A stretch of 11,855 bases of DNA from Calditrichota bacterium. GTDB lineage: Bacteria; Zhuqueibacterota; Zhuqueibacteria; Residuimicrobiales; Krinioviventaceae. Of this stretch, positions 7,547 through 11,855 are shown piece by piece. Both the position numbers and the translations under genes were made by a program. Within the stretch, counting starts at the first letter, position 1. Each line of letters begins with the position of its first letter. The stretch is from positions 1 through 11,855 of the forward strand of contig RPQV01000052.1 in assembly GCA_003818595.1 (NCBI GenBank), in the 5' to 3' direction. The notes beneath the pieces were generated by a model that did no database searches, was not told the origin of the DNA, and worked only from the letters and a program-made list of their open reading frames with translations.

Positions 7547-8425
7547 TTATCTAAAGCGTTTTGCCCTCATTTGAAAAAACCGAATCAACGGTTCGCTATA
7601 GGGCTGATCCGTACGAATGTCAATATAGTCTACTTTTCGGCTGCGAAACAATTTTGCCCGGCTCTGAGACGATTCCAGCGCTGTCGCGGCAAATTCCTGT
7701 CTGACCTCGAGACTCGAGGTATCCAACAATATAATTTCACCCGTTTCAGCATCTTCAAGTTCCACAAATCCGATGGCGGGCATCTCCATTTCGCGGGGGT
7801 CGGTGATGGTTATAGCAACAATATCATGCCGTCTATTGGCGATTTGCAGCGCACGCTCATAACCGGCATTCATAAAATCAGACACTAGGAAAACGACCGA
7901 ACGACGACGGGTTACGCGTGACAGGAACTCCAAAGCCTCACTGATATTGGTCTTGACGCCTTTGGGTTCATGATATAAGATTTCCCGTATGACGCGAAGA
8001 ACATGAGCTTTGCCTTTTTTAGGGGCGACATATTTTTCAATTTGATCAGAAAAAATGATCAATCCGACTTTATCATTATTCTTGATTGCTGAAAAAGCCA
8101 ACAAGGCGCAGATTTCTGCGGCGATTTCACCCTTCATCTGCTTGAACGTGCCGAATTCGCCGGAAGAGCTGACATCGACCAGAAGCATCACCGTCAGCTC
8201 TCGTTCCTCTTCAAAAACCTTGACAAAAGGATGTCCCTGACGCGCGGTGACATTCCAGTCGATCGTACGGATATCATCACCAATTTGGTATTCCCGCACT
8301 TCGGAAAACTCCATACCTCTCCCTTTGAAAACCGAGTGGTATTCTCCTGAAAACACATCGTTCACCAAGCCACGAGTCGTTATCTCAATTCTTTTGACTT
8401 TTTTTAATATTTCCTTTGGAATCAA
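7547..8425 (-). CDS. DUF58 VWA-like protein, 292 aa
   Basis: A cytoplasmic DUF58 protein with a von Willebrand A-like fold, the standard partner of MoxR ATPases. No membrane helix or signal peptide is seen. The DUF58 signature GRGMEFSEVREYQIGDDIRT lies at residues 35-54, followed by IDWNVTARQGHPFVK. The VWA part follows, with MIDAS motif DVSSS (84-88), a threonine at 159 (KTN) and an aspartate at 183 (VSDF), so metal binding looks possible. The start is TTG at 8425, supported by an AAGGA ribosome site and by the family's usual N-terminus. The protein ends in a basic tail, RAKRFR. The following lipoprotein gene begins 17 bases later. Specific function is unknown for the family; the link to Bat proteins rests on gene order. 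Confidence 0.94.
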   Translation of the reverse strand: MIPKEILKKVKRIEITTRGLVNDVFSGEYHSVFKGRGMEFSEVREYQIGDDIRTIDWNVTARQGHPFVKVFEEERELTVMLLVDVSSSGEFGTFKQMKGEIAAEICALLAFSAIKNNDKVGLIIFSDQIEKYVAPKKGKAHVLRVIREILYHEPKGVKTNISEALEFLSRVTRRRSVVFLVSDFMNAGYERALQIANRRHDIVAITITDPREMEMPAIGFVELEDAETGEIILLDTSSLEVRQEFAATALESSQSRAKLFRSRKVDYIDIRTDQPYSEPLIRFFQMRAKRFR

Positions 8426-8431
8426 GACAAA

Positions 8432-8437
8432 TCCTTT
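8432..8437 (-). promoter_or_regulatory. Ribosome binding site that supports the TTG start of DUF58
   Basis: AAGGAT on the minus strand ends 6 bases before the TTG at 8425. No ATG or GTG in frame sits close by, and the protein from this TTG begins with the conserved IPKEILKKV of DUF58 proteins, so the TTG start is credible. Confidence 0.6.
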
Positions 8438-8459
8438 TTTAAACAGCTGTTAATAGGGA

Positions 8460-9449
8460 TCAGGGCACTTCGATTTTATTGATGATTTTTCGGACAACTT
8501 CTTCAGCGGTAATTTCTTCAGCTTCCGCCTCATAGGTGACAATTACGCGATGACGAAGCACATCCAAGCCAATCGAACGGACATCTTCGGGAGTGACAAA
8601 TCCGCGCCGACGCAGAAAGGCATGTGCTCTGGCTGCCATGCTCAAATTGATGGAAGCGCGGGGGGAAGCGCCGTAGGCGATCAATTCGCTTAAATCATCC
8701 AGGCCATATTCTTTAGGTTTACGCGTGGCAAAAACGATATCAACGATGTAATTTTCAATTTTAGGATCGATATACACTTCATGCACCGCTTTTTTAGCGC
8801 GCAGGATATCCTCCGGTGACACAACTGCCTGCGCGACCGGTGTCTGCAGACGCGTCATGCGCCGCATAATCTCCAACTCTTCCTCCCGGTTGGGATATCC
8901 GATGGACAACTTGAGCATAAAGCGATCGACCTGAGCTTCAGGCAAAGGATAAGTACCTTCTTGTTCGATCGGATTTTGCGTCGCGAGAACCAGAAAAGGA
9001 TCGGGAAGCTTGAACGTCTGTTCGCCAATCGTCACCTGGCGTTCCTGCATGGCTTCAAGAAGTGCCGATTGCACTTTGGCGGGGGAACGGTTGATTTCAT
9101 CGGATAAAATCAAATTGGAAAAAATAGGACCCTTTTTGACTGAAAAAGATCCTGATTTTTGTTCATAAATGACCGTTCCCACAATGTCGGCCGGCAACAA
9201 ATCCGGAGTAAATTGTATGCGTTGAAATTGAGTTTTGATGGTTGCAGAAAGCGTTTTGACGGCCATCGTCTTGGCTAATCCAGGGACACCCTCAAGCAAA
9301 ATATGTCCATCCGACAGCAATCCGATCAGCAGCCGCTCGATCATGTATTTTTGACCGACAATTACTTTACCCACCTCTGTCGTAATTTTGTCAATAAACT
9401 CGCTTTCTTTTTCAATCTTTGCATTAATAGCATGAATATCGACTGTCAT
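8460..9449 (-). CDS. moxR: MoxR-family AAA+ ATPase, 329 aa
   Basis: Cytoplasmic AAA+ ATPase of the MoxR class, which uses ATP hydrolysis to remodel or activate VWA-domain partners encoded beside it. Visible motifs are Walker A GVPGLAKT (54-61), Walker B ending LILSDEINR (113-121; D117 and E118), sensor 1 ATQNP (156-160), the family signature EQEGTYPLPEAQVDRF (162-177) with its arginine, and sensor 2 in ASPRAS (261-266). The C-terminal lid helices run to the end. Length and motif order are exactly those of the family, and all ATPase residues are present. The ATG at 9449 has GGAGG at 9461-9465, 11 bases away. The next gene, a DUF58 VWA protein, starts 34 bases after its stop, the usual MoxR-DUF58 pairing. 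I consider the assignment secure; the exact substrate is inferred from neighbours. Confidence 0.97.
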   Translation of the reverse strand: MTVDIHAINAKIEKESEFIDKITTEVGKVIVGQKYMIERLLIGLLSDGHILLEGVPGLAKTMAVKTLSATIKTQFQRIQFTPDLLPADIVGTVIYEQKSGSFSVKKGPIFSNLILSDEINRSPAKVQSALLEAMQERQVTIGEQTFKLPDPFLVLATQNPIEQEGTYPLPEAQVDRFMLKLSIGYPNREEELEIMRRMTRLQTPVAQAVVSPEDILRAKKAVHEVYIDPKIENYIVDIVFATRKPKEYGLDDLSELIAYGASPRASINLSMAARAHAFLRRRGFVTPEDVRSIGLDVLRHRVIVTYEAEAEEITAEEVVRKIINKIEVP

Positions 9450-9475
9450 TTATTTCATATCCTCCAAAATGGATG

Positions 9476-10429
9476 TTATCTATTTCCCAATGGATTTAAT
9501 GCGCCATGCAGACAATTGTGAAAAATGCTTTCCAGCCGCGTCACCATCAGCGAAACATCGTTGCGGTCGACTGATTTTCCGGAAAATTTAATCAGATCAG
9601 CCATAGTGAGCATGTCGCGAACATTATTGATAAAGACATCTTCAAATTTGTGTTCATAAAGATATTGGAAAAGTTCGGATGAAGTCGCCTCCAAACCCGG
9701 AGCAGCAAATTTTTCGTGCAGAAATCTTCGTAATAATTTCGAGATGATTAAAAATGCATGATTCCCATCCAAGGAGGGGTCATTCAAGTCGATCGCTCTC
9801 TTTAATTCAGCCAAATATTGTTCTTCAATCGGTACAACTGCCTCGATTTCCTGTTCCTTCTGCAGTGCAAGAGCTCTTTTTCTATTCATCATCCAGACTG
9901 CCAAAACAAGCAAAGCAGCCACACCCAAAAATCCGGCACTCCAAGCCATGATCTTACCCCAGTGTCTCTCGCGAATGGCGTCGATGACTTGAATGGATAA
10001 CCGACTGGTTGACAAAGGATATTGAATTTGCGTTTCATTGTCAGTATATAAAATGATCAGCGGTTCGATGTACCCCATACCGATTGCCTGTGGCTTGAGT
10101 TGAAAAGTGTATTCCCTGATTGCCGTCGGAACACCCGCTTCACTGCTGACGCGATTAGCAGAACCTGAACCGCTTATTTCAAGGTTCTGAAGGATGGGAT
10201 TATCAAATGCATGGATGTCATATCGATCCAGCCTGCCCGCCCAGGACAATTGGATGACAAATTCAGCCGTACGATTTTGAGGCACCAAGTTTTGGCGCAC
10301 AAACGCCTTGAGCTCGATGCCGCTTTGTTGTGGTAAATTGGGACGATCTGGAATCTGCCCATTTAATGCAAGTGCGCAAAAAACTCCAATAATGAGACCT
10401 GTCGTCAATGCCTTCATCAATTCATGCAT
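9476..10429 (-). CDS. Short BatD-like membrane protein, 317 aa, first gene of the bat operon
   Basis: Probably an inner-membrane protein with an N-terminal beta-rich extracytoplasmic domain and a cytoplasmic helical domain. Residues 1-25 form a signal peptide or anchor, 36-150 are beta-rich (stretches such as GIELKAFVRQNLVPQNRTAE resemble the start of BatD repeats), 160-181 are a membrane helix followed by RKR, and 182-317 are helical. The last part holds LRRFLHEKF (233-241) and ADLIKFSG (277-284), which parallel motifs in the 358-residue protein at 5518-6594. Full BatD is about 600 residues, so this is a single-domain relative rather than BatD itself. The ATG at 10429 is preferred because GGAGAG lies 9 bases upstream; a Met four codons later has no such site. 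moxR follows after 26 bases. No enzymatic motif is visible; a role as partner of the MoxR/VWA proteins is inferred from context. Confidence 0.8.
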   Translation of the reverse strand: MHELMKALTTGLIIGVFCALALNGQIPDRPNLPQQSGIELKAFVRQNLVPQNRTAEFVIQLSWAGRLDRYDIHAFDNPILQNLEISGSGSANRVSSEAGVPTAIREYTFQLKPQAIGMGYIEPLIILYTDNETQIQYPLSTSRLSIQVIDAIRERHWGKIMAWSAGFLGVAALLVLAVWMMNRKRALALQKEQEIEAVVPIEEQYLAELKRAIDLNDPSLDGNHAFLIISKLLRRFLHEKFAAPGLEATSSELFQYLYEHKFEDVFINNVRDMLTMADLIKFSGKSVDRNDVSLMVTRLESIFHNCLHGALNPLGNR

Positions 10430-10470
10430 AGATTGCTGCTCTCCACTTCACTCCATAAGCAGAAACAACC

Positions 10471-10499
10471 ATTAAAAAGCCGATACAAAAAGGAATGAA
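10471..10499 (-). promoter_or_regulatory. Candidate promoter for the bat operon, overlapping the terminator
   Basis: TTCATT (10499-10494) and TTTAAT (10476-10471) on the minus strand are 17 bases apart. The -10 matches TATAAT at five of six positions; the -35 matches TTGACA at only three. Transcription would start near 10464 and leave a leader of about 35 bases that includes the ribosome site GGAGAG before the ATG at 10429. The -10 shares bases with the T-run of the terminator. Plausible by position, weak by sequence. Confidence 0.25.
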
Positions 10500-10516
10500 T
10501 CCAAATTAATCGGCTT
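10474..10516 (-). terminator. Likely intrinsic terminator after the TPR lipoprotein gene
   Basis: On the minus strand AAGCCGAT (10516-10509) pairs perfectly with ATCGGCTT (10484-10477), an 8-bp stem with four central G/C pairs. The right arm runs straight into a run of five T (10478-10474). The loop is long (24 bases), which weakens the call. The site begins 25 bases past the lipoprotein stop codon and is oriented to end transcription before the bat cluster. Confidence 0.6.
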
Positions 10517-10541
10517 GAAAAAAGGAAATATGTAAAAAATA

Positions 10542-11042
10542 CTAGTTTTTGGCTTGCTCTTCGCCAAGATTTAGATCAATTTCACTGATATCCTGACCTA
10601 AATGATCCAACTCCCATTGGACTGAAGGCGCAAGCTCATGATTGGGATATTCGGCTAAAAACTGCTGATATGCTTCACGCGCTTTATCCAATACTTTCAT
10701 ATCATTGGCATAGCAGTAACCAATCATAAATTTGGTATTAATGACCAGACGACTTTGGGGGTACTTGTCCAGCAGCCTTTTCCACGTGTCAATCGCCTTT
10801 TGATATTCTTTTGTATTGTTGGCGTAAACCATACCCAGGTTGTAAAGATGTTCGTCTGCTTTTGCTGATTTTGGGAACGACTTGACCAGATTTTCATATG
10901 TGCTCGCCAACTCAGACCATTGCTGTTTCCCTTGATAGTCAAGGACCTGAGCGTACAACTGCTCCTCGGTCATCTTTTGTCCACAACCGGAAATCATCCA
11001 TAAACTTGACAGAAAAGCCAGGGAAATGAGGCTTTTTTTCAT
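10542..11042 (-). CDS. TPR-repeat lipoprotein (BamD/YbgF-like TPR type), 166 aa
   Basis: A small predicted lipoprotein made almost entirely of TPR-type helical repeats, probably a periplasmic adaptor anchored to a membrane. The N-terminus is a lipoprotein signal peptide (MKKSLISLAF onward) with lipobox ISGC, giving Cys20 as the lipidated residue. Residues 28-148 hold about three TPR units, each with the pattern of a helix pair followed by a YP turn (SFPKSAKADEHLYNLG, KYPQSRLVINTKF, EYPNHELAPSVQWEL), which is the TPR_6 style of BamD and YbgF/CpoB. It is too short to be a full BamD (about 240 residues). The ATG has an excellent Shine-Dalgarno AGGAGGA at 11051-11057, 8 bases upstream. It follows clpB by 88 bases and is separated from the bat cluster by a likely terminator, so it may belong to the clpB transcript. 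Exact function unknown. Confidence 0.88.
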   Translation of the reverse strand: MKKSLISLAFLSSLWMISGCGQKMTEEQLYAQVLDYQGKQQWSELASTYENLVKSFPKSAKADEHLYNLGMVYANNTKEYQKAIDTWKRLLDKYPQSRLVINTKFMIGYCYANDMKVLDKAREAYQQFLAEYPNHELAPSVQWELDHLGQDISEIDLNLGEEQAKN

Positions 11043-11088
11043 ACAATAATTCCTCCTCAGAAATTGATTTTCCGCTTTAACGAGCGCT

Positions 11089-11117
11089 ACGATAGTTGGT
11101 TCCTAAAATTCTGAAAA
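11089..11117 (-). promoter_or_regulatory. Weak candidate sigma70-type promoter before the TPR lipoprotein gene
   Basis: On the minus strand TTTTCA (11117-11112) and TATCGT (11094-11089) are separated by 17 bases, each matching four of six consensus positions. The site lies in the 88-base gap between clpB and the lipoprotein gene. The match is modest and AT-rich DNA gives such hits by chance. Read-through from clpB is an equally good explanation. Confidence 0.2.
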
Positions 11118-11130
11118 TTTATATTTTTTT

Positions 11131-11855
11131 TTACTTAAAATCAAGAGAATTCTCCCCTTTGACAACATGTACGATATCACCCGCATGATACCGACCTTCC
11201 AGGATGTGCAAAGATAATGGATTAATGACTTGCTTTTGTATCAGTCGTTTGAGAGGTCGAGCACCGAATGCGGGATCATATCCTTGATCAGCCAGGTACT
11301 GCTCCGCTTCTGTCGTAATATCCAGACTCAACTGCTTTTCTGCCAAGAGCTTTTCAACATGTCTAAGCTGCAACTTGACTATTTGTTTCAATTCTTCCCG
11401 CCCCAATGCATGAAACACGATCAGATCATCCACACGATTTAAAAACTCGGGTCTGAAATGCTGCTTCAACGCGGTTCTGACATGCTGCGTGATTTCTTCG
11501 TGAATGCGGACATGATTTTCCTCATCGATCCGCTGCGACTGCTCCATAATATATTGCCCTCCGATATTCGAGGTCATGATCACGAGGGTGTTGTTAAAAT
11601 TCACCGTTCGACCCTGATTGTCTGTCAACCGACCGTCATCCAGAAGCTGCAGGAGAATATTAAAAACCTCCGGATGAGCTTTTTCGATCTCATCCATCAA
11701 GATGACCGAATAAGGTCGCCGCCGCACAGCTTCAGTCAATTGTCCGCCCTCTTCATACCCCACATACCCTGGAGGTGCACCAATTAATCGCGAGACCGCA
11801 TGACGCTCCATATATTCAGACATATCGATTCTCACCATTGCATGCTCATCATCGA
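11131..11855 (-). CDS. clpB: ClpB disaggregase, C-terminal part (5' end outside window)
   Basis: This is the second AAA+ module of the Hsp100 chaperone ClpB, which works in the cytoplasm with DnaK to pull proteins out of aggregates. The frame is open to the right edge, so about 240 C-terminal residues are visible. Counting from the Met at 11838, I see the pore loop GYVGYEEGG (24-32), Walker B ending ILMDE (46-50), sensor 1 TSN (89-91), an arginine finger in FLNRVDD (R135) and sensor 2 GARPLKR (192-198). The C-terminal subdomain ends at LDFK. No IGF/IGL ClpP-docking tripeptide is seen, and the wording around AMVRIDMSEYM and DNQGRTVNF fits ClpB better than ClpA or ClpC. The stop is TAA. No clear terminator separates it from the next gene. 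The identification is very safe; only the missing N-terminus is unseen. Confidence 0.96.
   Translation of the reverse strand, partial: DDEHAMVRIDMSEYMERHAVSRLIGAPPGYVGYEEGGQLTEAVRRRPYSVILMDEIEKAHPEVFNILLQLLDDGRLTDNQGRTVNFNNTLVIMTSNIGGQYIMEQSQRIDEENHVRIHEEITQHVRTALKQHFRPEFLNRVDDLIVFHALGREELKQIVKLQLRHVEKLLAEKQLSLDITTEAEQYLADQGYDPAFGARPLKRLIQKQVINPLSLHILEGRYHAGDIVHVVKGENSLDFK

Noticed and set aside
9447..9465. Minimal reading frame ATG AAA TAA between the moxR ribosome site and the moxR start, in the same frame
   Set aside because: Only 2 bases separate it from GGAGG, too close for efficient initiation; the moxR ATG at 11 bases is workable. Probably chance in AT-rich DNA.
11043..11130. Terminator after clpB
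   Set aside because: Only a 5-bp AT-only hairpin and a 4-bp CGCT/AGCG hairpin are present, and neither is followed by a T-run on the minus strand.

Overview
The window is a dense run of genes all read from the minus strand, so transcription goes from high to low coordinates. It carries a Bat (Bacteroides aerotolerance) type MoxR/VWA gene cluster, preceded by the 3' end of a clpB disaggregase gene and a small TPR lipoprotein gene. The gene set batA-batB-batC-batD-batE behind moxR and a DUF58 gene is typical of Bacteroidetes and relatives, and also occurs in spirochaetes and other Gram-negative phyla. Two predicted lipoproteins and several signal peptides fit a diderm cell. Good Shine-Dalgarno sequences (GGAGG type) before several genes and the use of TTG and GTG starts argue against a classical Bacteroidetes genome, where such sites are scarce. 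A deeper FCB-group lineage (Calditrichota/KSB1/Marinimicrobia-like) is my guess from the sequence and is not proven.

Layout in transcription order: (1) clpB 3' end, cut by the right edge of the window, stop at 11131; (2) a TPR lipoprotein, 11042-10542; (3) a 112-base gap with a likely intrinsic terminator and a possible promoter; (4) a short BatD-like membrane protein, 10429-9476; (5) moxR, 9449-8460; (6) DUF58, 8425-7547, TTG start; (7) a lipoprotein with TPR-like repeats fused to a SurA/PpiC-type chaperone domain that lacks the isomerase domain, 7529-6591; (8) a second BatD-like membrane protein, 6594-5518; (9) batA, 5525-4527; (10) batB, 4491-3469; (11) batC, 3451-2711, with a glutamine-rich tail; (12) batD, 2683-854; (13) batE, 852-103. 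Genes 4 to 13 are spaced from -8 to +35 bases and look like one operon. The first 102 bases contain overlapping inverted repeats and perhaps the start of another minus-strand gene.

How they may work together: MoxR is an AAA+ ATPase of the class that remodels or activates VWA-domain proteins. DUF58 (cytoplasmic), BatA and BatB (membrane-anchored) each carry a VWA fold with a recognisable MIDAS metal-binding motif. BatD and two BatD-like proteins put beta-rich domains outside the inner membrane and share a similar helical domain on the cytoplasmic side. BatC, BatE and the operon lipoprotein add TPR scaffolds in the periplasm. The simplest reading is an envelope complex run by a cytoplasmic ATPase, perhaps for envelope stress or protein quality control; its true substrate is not known from sequence. 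The least ordinary element is the isomerase-less SurA-like lipoprotein inside the operon. I see no RNA genes, insertion sequences or CRISPR arrays.
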